Below are positions 15,680-23,864 of a stretch of DNA of 64,000 bases, in pieces (the first letter of the stretch is position 1; the number at the start of each line of letters is the position of its first letter). The position numbers and the translations under genes are program-made. The notes below the pieces were generated by a model. It was not told the DNA's origin and did no database searches. It saw nothing but the letters and a program-made list of their open reading frames with translations. The DNA lies in the NCBI GenBank assembly GCA_027491085.1, contig JAIXWW010000016.1:124001-188000 (forward strand), given 5' to 3'. This DNA comes from Bacteroidota bacterium. Its GTDB lineage: Bacteria > Bacteroidota > Bacteroidia > UKL13-3.

Positions 15680-15719
15680 AGGACAAAATTTGTCTTTTGT
15701 TTGAGACAATTAATGTCCT
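15680..15719. repeat. Imperfect 15-bp inverted repeat
   Basis: AGGACAAAATTTGTC (15680-15694) and GACAATTAATGTCCT (15705-15719) are inverted copies matching at 12 of 15 positions. Related GTTTGTCTGAATTTGTCAG follows near 15763. It could be a binding site for the local HTH protein, which is a guess. Confidence 0.5.
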
Positions 15720-15859
15720 ACTTTTTGATTTTATTGTTATTAATAATCAGACAGTTATAATAAGTTTGTCTGAATTTGTCAGAAGAAATTAAAGGGTTAA
15801 ATTGCTGTATTATAATGTTTTGCATAACTATTGATGGGGGGAATAATTAGTTCAAGACA

Positions 15860-17287
15860 TTAGTTAATATTAGCACCAAATATTTTAGTATATTTAATCA
15901 TCCATTTCTTTAAATCCCTCTCCATTTGCTTGGCTAAAGCGGGGTCGGATTTAGGCTTCTGGTTTGCGTATACAATTTTTGCCATTTTTAAATTAGATAA
16001 ATTGCCTTGCTTAAAAAGTTTTGCAGCAAGAATTACTTCCTGTGGAGCAACGTTGGAACTCTTGACTTTTTCATAAGCTAAAATTGCTTCTTTATTATAG
16101 TATTCTCCAAGCTCAATGGCTCTTTTCATTACATTCAAGCCTGTGTATTCCTTGTCATTAAAGTAAGGATTAAGCTTTTCATTAACAATTTGAGCGTCTA
16201 AGCATTTATCAGACACGGCTAAAATACCACAAAACCTTAATACATATTCCTTTATTTTACCTAAAATACTTGAAGCAGTATCTTTTTCATCAATATCCTG
16301 CATTATATTAATACTATCAATCTTTGAATTGACCCAGTTTTCATAAAGTTCCGATGCCTCTTTACTTATAATAACCATTTTAGGAATAAGGTCATGCTTA
16401 TCAACTTTAAGACTATGATAAATCGTTTTGATACTTTCATAATGATACCAATCTGTTTTATAAGGCATTTGAAATGTGGGGTTGGGTTTTGCAATTAAAT
16501 CTTCATGATGAGTTGCAAATAACAACCTAAAAATAAAACCACTAGTGTCCCTGTTATTATCGAAAAACTTTGGTAATACTTTATGTTGTGTTCCACCAAT
16601 AATATTTACAAATGGTCTTCTATTAACAGATTTTACTTTTCCAGCTCTAATAGAGGTGTAAGGAGTGCAATTCCAAGTGCTTAAATAAAATTGCTCATCC
16701 GTACCTTCTTTTTTGCTTAGTTGGTTTAATCCATTAATCCACTCTAAAAGTTCATCAGCGTGTTTTACTATACCCTTAGGATTATCAGGTAGAATACTTT
16801 TGGTTAAAGTCGGTATATGCACATCACGAATAACTAATGTATCTAATTTTACATCCTTTAATTGGCCTTCATTTAAGCCACTACATTTTTTATCCCATTC
16901 AACGTCAAAAGCATCTTGTATATCAAATATTGGCTCGTAAATTTTCTTAATTGCTAAACTTTTACCACAACTCGATATACCAATTAAACCAGCCCAAACG
17001 ACCAAGAAAAGACAATCAATTCCATTCGTACTTACTACATAACTAGTTCCAATAGCTGTGCTGTAAGCAGAAAGTAGGGTAGTGCCAATAAAACTTGGTG
17101 GAATATCATAACCATCTTTACTACAAAGGAAATTAATGTAACTCTTTATATTTGGATGAAAAACATGCAGAGGAAAGGGATTTTCGATACGATTTCTTCT
17201 AACAATCTCTGATTGTATATCCAAATTAGAGTATGTACTTAAGTCATTCTTTGACTTAATAAAATTTTCAAAATTTAAATTTTTCAT
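15860..17287 (-). CDS. DUF3987 P-loop ATPase of mobile elements
   Basis: The 475-residue protein shows the DUF3987 layout: NPFPLHVFHPNIKSYINFLC near residue 37, then PPSFIGTTLLSAYSTAIGTS, then the Walker A GISSCGKS (103-110). Walker B and sensor-like stretches follow (KHADELLEWINGLNQL, FVNIIGGTQH). DUF3987 proteins are common in plasmids and integrative elements, often with primase or helicase parts, and are taken to be RecA/DnaB-like motors in replication. Here it follows a free-standing DnaB-N-like protein by only 3 bases, so the two probably act together. The biochemical role is inferred, not shown. Confidence 0.85.
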   Translation of the reverse strand: MKNLNFENFIKSKNDLSTYSNLDIQSEIVRRNRIENPFPLHVFHPNIKSYINFLCSKDGYDIPPSFIGTTLLSAYSTAIGTSYVVSTNGIDCLFLVVWAGLIGISSCGKSLAIKKIYEPIFDIQDAFDVEWDKKCSGLNEGQLKDVKLDTLVIRDVHIPTLTKSILPDNPKGIVKHADELLEWINGLNQLSKKEGTDEQFYLSTWNCTPYTSIRAGKVKSVNRRPFVNIIGGTQHKVLPKFFDNNRDTSGFIFRLLFATHHEDLIAKPNPTFQMPYKTDWYHYESIKTIYHSLKVDKHDLIPKMVIISKEASELYENWVNSKIDSINIMQDIDEKDTASSILGKIKEYVLRFCGILAVSDKCLDAQIVNEKLNPYFNDKEYTGLNVMKRAIELGEYYNKEAILAYEKVKSSNVAPQEVILAAKLFKQGNLSNLKMAKIVYANQKPKSDPALAKQMERDLKKWMIKYTKIFGANIN

Positions 17288-17290
17288 ACG

Positions 17291-18004
17291 CTAAAAAGGG
17301 GTTTTAGTAAAGGGAGTTTCAGGCCAATGCTCAACTTTATTTGAATCAAATGTAAAATTCTTAAGAAATTGATTGGTAGAATCAGATGCTTTTACAGTAC
17401 AATCTTTACGAATATCAAAACATCGTAATTCGAGTTCATGGGCTATGTTTAGAATAGGCTGATAAAGTTCGCTTTGATTAGGATAATTAATATTTAAGAA
17501 TTGAACTGCTTCGTCCAAAATTTCTAAAGGATCGGAATCAAAAGGAAGTAAACTATTTTTAAAATATTTTAAATCCTCTAAAAGCCCTAAAGGCAAAGAA
17601 TTGTTTTGCAGTAACAGATGCAATTGTTCTAGTAATTGATTGTGAATACTAAGTTGCGCTAATAGCAATGCGTGATACTCTAAATTGGATGTGTTTGAAT
17701 TAAATAAAGTTAAATCAATCAAATGTTTACTAATTATGGTATACCTTTCCATTTCAGAATCCTTAGTAGCTTTAATTTCAATAAGCATTTGTTTGCTCAG
17801 ACTAATTTGATCAATAGGCTTACTATTTTCATGTAAATACTGAAGAGCACTAAAAACAACTTTGTTTCTGTTTCCAAAATCTGTTCTAAGTAAATACTTT
17901 TGAATTTTACTAAAGTTGTTTTGTTCCTGTATGCAGGAACTAAGGACAACACACTCAATTCTATGTTTTAATGAGCGAATTTTGAGGCTATGAATTTCTT
18001 TCAT
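17291..18004 (-). CDS. Free-standing DnaB N-terminal-domain-like protein
   Basis: Residues about 15-135 match the N-terminal collar domain of DnaB: IECVVLSSCIQEQNNF, then FGNRNKVVFSALQYLHENSK and PIDQISLS, and SNLEYHALLLAQLSIHNQLL. The last stretch parallels ANIEYHSRIIAQKFLQRELI of the true DnaB at 22249 in this window. The RecA-like motor is missing; residues 140-237 are an unknown tail. In DnaB this domain binds primase and stabilises the hexamer. The ATPase part may be supplied by the DUF3987 gene just downstream. Its ATG overlaps the stop of the HTH gene (TAATG), so the three genes are one operon. Confidence 0.75.
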   Translation of the reverse strand: MKEIHSLKIRSLKHRIECVVLSSCIQEQNNFSKIQKYLLRTDFGNRNKVVFSALQYLHENSKPIDQISLSKQMLIEIKATKDSEMERYTIISKHLIDLTLFNSNTSNLEYHALLLAQLSIHNQLLEQLHLLLQNNSLPLGLLEDLKYFKNSLLPFDSDPLEILDEAVQFLNINYPNQSELYQPILNIAHELELRCFDIRKDCTVKASDSTNQFLKNFTFDSNKVEHWPETPFTKTPF

Positions 18005-18309
18005 TATACTCTGCCCCCCTCAGAAACTAGTTTTTGCAGTTCATCAACTGAATAAAAAACTTTTGAACCTACTTTAGTAAACTTTAACTGACCAGATCTT
18101 CTCATTAGCCAGAACCAAGTTCCTTTTTTACCAACCAACTTCATGGCCTCTTTTTCGGTAATGTGATTCAGTGATTCTGAACCTATACCTTTTTTTGATT
18201 GTGATAATGCAAGAATTTCACTTAGCATTTTTTCGATTGCCTCAAGTCTTTCATAAGGCACCATAACGAATCCTTGTTCGTTTCTTTGGTTTAAATTGTG
18301 TTTTGTCAT
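18004..18309 (-). CDS. Small HTH (excisionase-type) DNA-binding protein
   Basis: A 101-residue protein. Residues 1-40 form an amphipathic helix (YERLEAIEKMLSEILALSQS), and 48-95 form a MerR/excisionase-like winged helix: ITEKEAMKLVGKKGTWFWLM, then the KFTKVGSKVFYSVDELQKLV wing. Such proteins act as recombination directionality factors or as regulators and origin binders of mobile elements. It is the first gene of the HTH, DnaB-N-like, DUF3987 unit, and overlaps the next gene by 1 base. The long non-coding repeats nearby are plausible targets, but no site can be assigned. Confidence 0.8.
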   Translation of the reverse strand: MTKHNLNQRNEQGFVMVPYERLEAIEKMLSEILALSQSKKGIGSESLNHITEKEAMKLVGKKGTWFWLMRRSGQLKFTKVGSKVFYSVDELQKLVSEGGRV

Positions 18310-18357
18310 TATTATTTATAAATTAACACCACAAGATTAAATATGAAGGGAAACGAA

Positions 18358-18404
18358 ATTTTTTCAAGAATTGGTAGGGGGGGGTATGTTTCTTGAAAAA
18401 AAAA
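18358..18404 (-). terminator. Hairpin downstream of the 18409 gene, with a G8/C8 loop
   Basis: TTTTTTCAAGAA and TTCTTGAAAAAA form a stem around a loop with eight G residues on the plus strand. It lies 5 bases beyond the stop of the minus-strand unknown gene and before the HTH gene. The homopolymer loop is prone to length variation. Confidence 0.6.
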
Positions 18405-18408
18405 TGTT

Positions 18409-19392
18409 TTAAGAAATACAGAGTACCTGTTCCGCTATTCTAATTTGCTTTTGAAGTAAAGATTGCTTACTAGAATTTTCGTTGGTTTTAAAAAATTCCT
18501 CTTCTTTTATAGGTGAAATTGCAAGAGGGTGTTCAAACAAGACTAAAATTTCATGCATTAACAACATTTTATTTCGTTGCTTTATTGTTGTCATATTTTC
18601 AAAAACTTCTTTTGTTTTATCAAACTTAAATAATTCAATTATGTCAATTTGTTCAATAAACTCAGCAAATTCCATAAGAATCCCACTACTCAAAGAATTG
18701 TTAAATACTTTATCATCTAGTTCTTGATATTTCCCAACAATGGTAAGTAGGTTGTTGATCATATCAGGTGTAAGGAATACGTTTAAAAAATTATTGTTTA
18801 TTTGAGAAATAGCCTTTTTACCAGTAAAATCGTTGACATCCTTCATTTTTAAATCCCAAAAAGTCGAAGCGTTTTTAAGTGAACCAACAAAATTTAAGAT
18901 TATATCATTAACTTGATTTTTAAAATCAGAATTTAAACCGTCATAGATGTTTTTTAGAATAGTTAGTACGTAGTAATCAAAAAACTCGGAGTAAATTTTT
19001 TGTATATCATAAAAATTGGTCTCTTTGATTTGATTTTTTCTGTTAAAATAATAAATCAATTCATAAAGTTTATTCCATTTCTTCCTGTCAATTATATATT
19101 TATCAGTTAGTTGTTCATAAAATTTATAGATTAAATCTCCGATAATAATATTTTCAGGTGTATTCAACATTTTAATATTTTGAATTTGATGAGCAAAAGC
19201 AAATGCCTTAATAGCTAAATCACTAAATCCAAAAGGTTTGAATTTAAACGCTTCTGCAAATGTTTTTTGTAGTGAATTGACTTGCTCAAAAGACTCCATT
19301 TCATTTTGAGGGATTTCCTCAATCAATGATTCATCAATATTATCTAGGTCAATTTTTTCAAATAATTCATCAAGTTTGTTTTTATTATCCAT
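18409..19392 (-). CDS. Hypothetical all-alpha protein
   Basis: A 327-residue protein from the ATG at 19392 (a TTG two codons upstream is less likely). The start is acidic (MDNKNKLDELFEKIDLDNID) and the rest is nearly all predicted helix, rich in Lys, Ile, Asn and Phe. There is no signal peptide, membrane segment or motif that I know. It stands alone on the minus strand between the HTH operon and the candidate attachment site, a position often taken by cargo or control genes. Poor similarity to anything familiar and the location argue for an island-specific gene. Confidence 0.65.
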   Translation of the reverse strand: MDNKNKLDELFEKIDLDNIDESLIEEIPQNEMESFEQVNSLQKTFAEAFKFKPFGFSDLAIKAFAFAHQIQNIKMLNTPENIIIGDLIYKFYEQLTDKYIIDRKKWNKLYELIYYFNRKNQIKETNFYDIQKIYSEFFDYYVLTILKNIYDGLNSDFKNQVNDIILNFVGSLKNASTFWDLKMKDVNDFTGKKAISQINNNFLNVFLTPDMINNLLTIVGKYQELDDKVFNNSLSSGILMEFAEFIEQIDIIELFKFDKTKEVFENMTTIKQRNKMLLMHEILVLFEHPLAISPIKEEEFFKTNENSSKQSLLQKQIRIAEQVLCIS

Positions 19393-19696
19393 GTGCAATC
19401 AAAGTTTAAACAGAATCAGTAATTATTGTCGAATATTTGATTCTGTATTATTGTAATTATTATTTAAATTGCAATTTAATTAATAGACCTATTAGATTTA
19501 TCGGTTTCTGATTTTTCAGTGTCTAATATTTTGGATTAATTTCAGGATTAAAAATAGCTTCTATGACTATTTATGCCTTTAAAATTATTTGTTTTAGCTT
19601 AAAATTAGTCTGTAAATGTTTGCCAAACGTTTGCCAAATAAGTTAATGTGTACATTAAATTATTGATTTGTATGTTACTATATACACATAAAGCGC

Positions 19697-19709
19697 CCCA
19701 GCGGGATCA
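19697..19709 (+). other. Candidate attachment site: tRNA 3'-end-like fragment
   Basis: CCCAG, CGGGATC and A in a row fit the 3' strand of a tRNA T-stem, the acceptor strand and the discriminator base, but no tRNA body lies upstream. A terminator with a GAAA loop follows directly, as is normal behind tRNA genes. This is what integration into a tRNA 3' end leaves at the far side of an element. The match is short, so chance is not excluded. Confidence 0.4.
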
Positions 19710-19710
19710 C

Positions 19711-19740
19711 AAAAAGCTCTGAAGAAATTCAGAGCTTTTT
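19711..19740 (+). terminator. Strong rho-independent terminator
   Basis: AAAAAGCTCTGAA pairs perfectly with TTCAGAGCTTTTT around a GAAA loop, with more T residues after it. No plus-strand gene precedes it here, so it probably belonged to a tRNA. Confidence 0.85.
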
Positions 19741-19832
19741 TTATGCTCCAAAACATAATAGTTTAAATTGGGTTGATTTTTGAAATATTTCCGTATAAAT
19801 ATCAAAACGTTTTTGAGTTTCATAAAAACAAA

Positions 19833-19866
19833 AAAAGCATAACGAAATTTGTTTTCATTATGCTTC
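19833..19866 (-). terminator. Terminator of the DUF1456 gene
   Basis: AAGCATAA and TTATGCTT form a stem extended by GAAA/TTTC. On the minus strand it is followed by a run of seven T residues, downstream of the DUF1456 stop. Confidence 0.7.
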
Positions 19867-19917
19867 TTACAATACGCTTTTATTAGTTTTTAAAATCGTT
19901 TTTACTTACTGTTTGTA

Positions 19918-20157
19918 TTATTCAACTAATTTACCATCCTCTCTTGGGCCACGTAAATGAATAACTAAACCATTTAAAAAATTACGTAAAATTTGGTCAC
20001 CACAATCCATGTATTTAGGGTGGTCCTCCTTGCGAAAAAGTGCACCTAATTCACTCTCAGAAATTTTAAAATCTACTAACTTTAATATTTCTATTATATC
20101 AGTATTTTTCAATTGTAGTGCTACCCTTAGCTTTTTTAATATATCGTTATTGCTCAT
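19918..20157 (-). CDS. DUF1456 family protein (single repeat)
   Basis: The 79-residue product begins MSNNDILKKLRVALQLKNTD, followed by IIEILKLVDFKISESELGAL and an LRNFLNGLVIHLRG end, the signature of DUF1456. E. coli YehS has two such units; this protein has one. The function is unknown; the family is cytoplasmic and probably helical. It is the last gene of a small minus-strand group with the efflux adaptor, 27 bases downstream of it, and ends in its own terminator. This is the first gene on the chromosomal side of the candidate island boundary. Confidence 0.85.
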   Translation of the reverse strand: MSNNDILKKLRVALQLKNTDIIEILKLVDFKISESELGALFRKEDHPKYMDCGDQILRNFLNGLVIHLRGPREDGKLVE

Positions 20158-20184
20158 GTTTTTTCTGTTTTAAAAATTAGTAAA

Positions 20185-21423
20185 TTAATTTGCCCATTTT
20201 ATGCCTAAAGTATCTTTTGGTATTGATAAATATACAGCTTCTTTAGCCATCAATCCTTTAAGTATTACTGTATGTGTTTCATTACTTGCCCCAATTTTAA
20301 CTTCCTGTTTAACGGCTTTTTTGTCATCGAGTTTATAAACAAAACTTTTAGTTCCTTCAGTATGCACACATTCTATAGGAATACTCAACACATTTTTTAA
20401 GGTATTGGTTGAAATACTGTTGGAAGTGGTCATAGCTGGTCTCAATGAAGTATCGATTGAAGTAACATCAATTACAACTTCAAATACTTTTGCTTCACTA
20501 TTGGGTTTTTGTTCACCAATACTAGCTACTGATTTAACAATACCTTGTAGTTTTTTACCTGTTTGAGCATCAAGCCCAATATTAACCAATTGATTAGTTT
20601 TAACTTTTTGAATATCTACTTCATTAATATATGTTATACTTTCCATTGTTCTTAAATCGGGTAAATTTGCCACTGTTGGATCCCAAGTATTAACAGTGCT
20701 TCCAACTATTTTTTTCTTTCCATCCCATTCTTTTGCATAAATTACCATTCCACTTTTAGGTGCAGTAATGGTAAATTGAGCTAAAGTAGTAGTTAGTTCC
20801 GATAATCTATTTTGCGCCTTAGTTAATTCACTTCCTATAATCTGCATTTTGGTAACGCTTTGTTGTTGCTTAGTTTTATAGTTTTCCTTTTTCTGGTCGT
20901 AGTTTCTAATAGCTTTTTCATATTCAATTTCGGCTTGACGCAAAACAGCTGGTGGCTCATAAATAGATTGTTCTTTAGTTAGTTTTCTTTCTTCTACTGC
21001 GTATTTTAAGTTAAATAATTCATCTCTGGCATCGCGCATGGTTAAGGTTGTATCAAGTTGAGTAGATTTAAATTCAGATTGTTTTTTTTGTACATTCAAC
21101 TGTTCTTCATTAATTTTATTCATAATCTCAGTTTTATCTAACTCAGCTACAAATTCTCCCTCTTTTACTACAGTTCCTTCGGCAATTAAATTACTAATTT
21201 TGACTTGCCAAATTCCTACTTGTCGTAAGGCACTTGGAGCTGAAATTTCAGTATAATTTTTTGCACGTAACTCACCAGTATTTAAAACAGTTACATCAAA
21301 ACTTCCCTCTTCTACCAAAACCATTATTTGATTTTCATCTACCTTTTTTATTACCACCCAATAAATGGTAGCCATCGCTATTAATACAGCTAATGCTATA
21401 AATTTTCCTCTATGTTTTTTCAT
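20185..21423 (-). CDS. HlyD/RND-type efflux periplasmic adaptor
   Basis: A 412-residue membrane-fusion protein with an N-terminal anchor (FIALAVLIAMATIYWVVI, about 7-24). It has a barrel-sandwich/lipoyl half (TGELRAKNYTEISAPSALRQ), an alpha-helical hairpin of about 120 residues rich in Lys/Glu/Gln (about 95-215), the second lipoyl half (TITAPKSGMVIYAKEWDGKK) and a beta-barrel with the VVIDVTSIDTSLRPAMTTSN stretch. It should link an inner-membrane exporter to an outer-membrane channel. Neither partner lies in the window. A lipoprotein gene ends 6 bases upstream and probably shares the transcript. Confidence 0.88.
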   Translation of the reverse strand: MKKHRGKFIALAVLIAMATIYWVVIKKVDENQIMVLVEEGSFDVTVLNTGELRAKNYTEISAPSALRQVGIWQVKISNLIAEGTVVKEGEFVAELDKTEIMNKINEEQLNVQKKQSEFKSTQLDTTLTMRDARDELFNLKYAVEERKLTKEQSIYEPPAVLRQAEIEYEKAIRNYDQKKENYKTKQQQSVTKMQIIGSELTKAQNRLSELTTTLAQFTITAPKSGMVIYAKEWDGKKKIVGSTVNTWDPTVANLPDLRTMESITYINEVDIQKVKTNQLVNIGLDAQTGKKLQGIVKSVASIGEQKPNSEAKVFEVVIDVTSIDTSLRPAMTTSNSISTNTLKNVLSIPIECVHTEGTKSFVYKLDDKKAVKQEVKIGASNETHTVILKGLMAKEAVYLSIPKDTLGIKWAN

Positions 21424-21429
21424 TTATGA

Positions 21430-21840
21430 TTACTTAACTGGTTGTTTAATTGTTTTTATATTATTTTTAATCGTTTCAAATACTTGAATAGTATTTTTAT
21501 CCATTAAATGTTTAAGCGTATCATATTTTTGTTCCAATTCATTATATCTTTTTAGAGTTTGCATCATTACTTTTTGAGTATACTCTGTATTGGTATCAAA
21601 AATATTAGAATGAAGTTGAATTGCAGTATCGTTAAAACTGAGTGCAGGATTAGAAGGGTCTGTAATATTAAATAGGTTGGTATCGCCATACAATACTTCA
21701 ACATAATGTTTATTCACTCTTAATAAAGAATCAGAGAACTCTTTAAATAAAACCATTTCATTCTTTATTTTTTGCTGTTTCGTTTCGCATGAATAAATGG
21801 AAACAATCATAGCAATTACCAAAATATTTCTAAACTGCAT
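21430..21840 (-). CDS. Small lipoprotein upstream of the efflux adaptor
   Basis: The 136-residue product has a short lipoprotein signal (NILVIAMIVSIYSC, lipid-bearing Cys at about 18). The mature part is helical (KIKNEMVLFKEFSDSLLRVN and YNELEQKYDTLKHLMDKN), so it is probably a coiled coil in the periplasm. I do not recognise a family. It is the first gene of a group with the HlyD-like adaptor, only 6 bases upstream of it, so it may support the same efflux or secretion complex. That link is from position alone. Confidence 0.7.
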   Translation of the reverse strand: MQFRNILVIAMIVSIYSCETKQQKIKNEMVLFKEFSDSLLRVNKHYVEVLYGDTNLFNITDPSNPALSFNDTAIQLHSNIFDTNTEYTQKVMMQTLKRYNELEQKYDTLKHLMDKNTIQVFETIKNNIKTIKQPVK

Positions 21841-22248
21841 ATTTTTATTTAATATTTGTTACAATAAATGTAATTAAATTTAATTTTAAAAGAAATAGTT
21901 TTAAATTGAAGTAACTCATTGAATTTTATTGTAATTTTTATTACCTATATTTCATTAAATTTTATGTTTCACAAGGTTTTTGAATCAAATTTTATTGCTA
22001 ACTTTTATTGTTAAGAAATTATTACTTCACTGAAATTCGTTGCAATAAACATGAGCAATTTATAAAATTTACTTATTTAAAATGTGTATAAAATTGGTAT
22101 CAAAATCAGGTAAATAGAAATGAATATATCTGTTATTAACAGTTAACTAACACTATCTTTTTTATGTGTATATCATTTTTCAATTTGGGTACTAGAACAT
22201 TTTAACACATTTTTGGGAGATAAGTATTAAATAAAAGTAAAATTAAGC
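21841..22248. other. Divergent promoter region of dnaB and the lipoprotein operon
   Basis: An AT-rich spacer of about 400 bases between two divergent units. The best promoter-like word on the plus strand is TCAATTTG near 22178-22185 (7 of 8 to the -7 box), but it has no good -33 partner. I see no gene or structured element. Confidence 0.4.
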
Positions 22249-23820
22249 ATGGCGGATATAGTTGCAAATAGAAAGAAAAGAACACTGACAAATGCTCAAA
22301 TTTTTGAGACGGGAAAATTACCACCACAAGCACCCGAATTAGAACAAGCAGTTTTAGGTGCTTTACTTTTAGAAAAAGATGCCATTAATATTGTTGCAGA
22401 AGTTTTAAAACCAGATAGCTTTTATGACCCCAAACATAAAAATATATATGAGGCTATTTTAAATTTATGGCAAAATGGAAGTGCAGTAGATATTTTAACT
22501 GTTAGCCATGAACTTAAAAAGAAAGGTAATATAGAAATGTCTGGAGGCGCATACTATGTTACATCATTAACTAATCGAGTAGCAAGTGCGGCTAATATAG
22601 AATACCACTCGCGTATCATTGCGCAAAAATTTTTACAACGTGAGTTGATTAGAATAAGTGGTGAAATTGGAACTGAAGCTTATGAAGATGGCACAGATGC
22701 CTTTGAATTGTTAGATAGCGCTGAACGAAAACTATTTGAAGTTTCGCAAGGAAACATTAAAAAGGATTACCGTAATATTAGTAGCGTAATGCAAGAAGCT
22801 ATTAATGAAATTGATGAGTTAAGAGGAAAAGAAGGTGGATTAACAGGCATTCCTTCTGGATTTAGTAAGTTAGATAGGGTAACTTCAGGATTTCAAAAAT
22901 CTGATTTAATAATTATTGCTGCCCGTCCTGGTATGGGTAAAACTGCATTTGTATTGAGTGTTGCGCGTAATGCTTGTTTATCAAATACCGAAACTCCAAG
23001 GGCTGTAGCTATTTTTTCACTAGAAATGAGTTCTAAGCAATTGGCAAATCGTATGATAAGTGCAGAAGCTGAAATAGAATCAGACAAGTTGAAAAAAGGA
23101 ATTTTAGCAGACCACGAATGGCAGCAGTTAAATTCTAAAATAGCTAAGTTAAGCGAAGCCCCAATATTTATTGATGATACACCTGCTATCTCAGTATTTG
23201 AGCTACGTGCAAAATGTAGAAGGTTAAAACAACAGAATAATATTCAAATGATTATTATAGATTATTTGCAACTCATGCGTGGTGATGATTCTAATAATAA
23301 AAATGGTAATCGTGAGCAAGAAGTAAGTTATATTTCAAGAAGTTTAAAGGCTTTAGCAAAAGAACTTGATGTACCTGTTTTGGCTTTAGCTCAGTTAAGT
23401 CGTCAAAGTGAAAAACGTGGAGGAGGAGGGAGTGCTTCACCAGGAACAGGAACTGGTAGGCCTATTCTTTCCGATTTACGTGAATCAGGTTCTATTGAGC
23501 AAGATGCAGATATGGTAATGTTTATTTACCGTCCGCAATACTATAAATTAACCGAATGGGATGATGGAACTCCTTGTGCAGATGAAGCAGAAATAATGGT
23601 AGCTAAGCATAGGAATGGAGAACTACATGACGTTAGACTAAGATTTATTGGTAAGTACACTAAATTTGCCGATAAAACCGACTTTGATAATTATGCAATT
23701 CCAGACTATAATGATAATAATGGCAATAATGGAACAATTACGGTTAGTTCAAGTATTAATTGGGATAGCGATGTAGATGATGAGGGGCCAATTACATTTA
23801 ATGGAGATGCTCCTTTCTAA
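22249..23820 (+). CDS. dnaB: Replicative DNA helicase DnaB
   Basis: The 523-residue hexameric helicase unwinds DNA ahead of the chromosomal fork. The N-terminal collar (about 28-165) starts PELEQAVLGALLLEKDAINI; the RecA-like motor follows, with Walker A PGMGKT ending at 232, SLEMSSKQLANRM, the Walker B IIIDYLQLM and the AQLSRQSEKR arginine-finger region. A Gly-rich insert and an Asn-rich acidic tail (NDNNGNNG) are typical of Bacteroidota. No intein is seen. It is monocistronic, closed by a terminator 5 bases after the stop. It is a useful comparison for the split DnaB-N-like gene at 17291. Confidence 0.97.
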   Translation: MADIVANRKKRTLTNAQIFETGKLPPQAPELEQAVLGALLLEKDAINIVAEVLKPDSFYDPKHKNIYEAILNLWQNGSAVDILTVSHELKKKGNIEMSGGAYYVTSLTNRVASAANIEYHSRIIAQKFLQRELIRISGEIGTEAYEDGTDAFELLDSAERKLFEVSQGNIKKDYRNISSVMQEAINEIDELRGKEGGLTGIPSGFSKLDRVTSGFQKSDLIIIAARPGMGKTAFVLSVARNACLSNTETPRAVAIFSLEMSSKQLANRMISAEAEIESDKLKKGILADHEWQQLNSKIAKLSEAPIFIDDTPAISVFELRAKCRRLKQQNNIQMIIIDYLQLMRGDDSNNKNGNREQEVSYISRSLKALAKELDVPVLALAQLSRQSEKRGGGGSASPGTGTGRPILSDLRESGSIEQDADMVMFIYRPQYYKLTEWDDGTPCADEAEIMVAKHRNGELHDVRLRFIGKYTKFADKTDFDNYAIPDYNDNNGNNGTITVSSSINWDSDVDDEGPITFNGDAPF

Positions 23821-23825
23821 TTTTG

Positions 23826-23859
23826 AAGTGGCTGTTTTTATTTAATTAAACAGCCACTT
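23826..23859. terminator. Bidirectional terminator between dnaB and pirin gene
   Basis: AAGTGGCTGTTT pairs with AAACAGCCACTT around an AT loop, with T-runs on both strands. It serves the convergent dnaB and pirin genes. Confidence 0.85.
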
Positions 23860-23864
23860 TTTAT

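Larger units (their letters stand above)
14691..15859. other. Long repeat-rich non-coding region, candidate origin/control region
   Basis: About 1.17 kb without a convincing gene. It holds two iteron-like arrays (14941-14996, 15181-15234), each followed by AACTTAACCAT; copies of the TATTTAG(T/C)TAC(T/C)A word (about 14903, 15047, 15400); a copy of the 10038-10092 segment at 15328-15380; a 9-bp hairpin at 15594-15618; and an imperfect 15-bp inverted repeat at 15680-15719. A possible 36-codon frame starts at the ATG at 15490 after GGGGAG, but nothing else supports it. Confidence 0.7.
19393..19917. other. Intergenic region at the candidate island boundary
   Basis: No gene is visible in these 525 bases. 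The left half is AT-rich and would contain the promoter of the unknown gene. The repeated word GTTTGCCAAA occurs twice near 19617-19640. The candidate attachment site and two terminators lie at 19697-19866. Confidence 0.6.

Noticed and set aside
10825..19392. Prophage
   Set aside because: No capsid, terminase, portal or tail genes are present; the content fits an integrative element or plasmid-like island better.
1..19700. Insertion sequence or transposase
   Set aside because: No frame shows a DDE, HUH or serine/tyrosine recombinase motif, so the mobile nature is inferred only from repeats and the attachment-like site.
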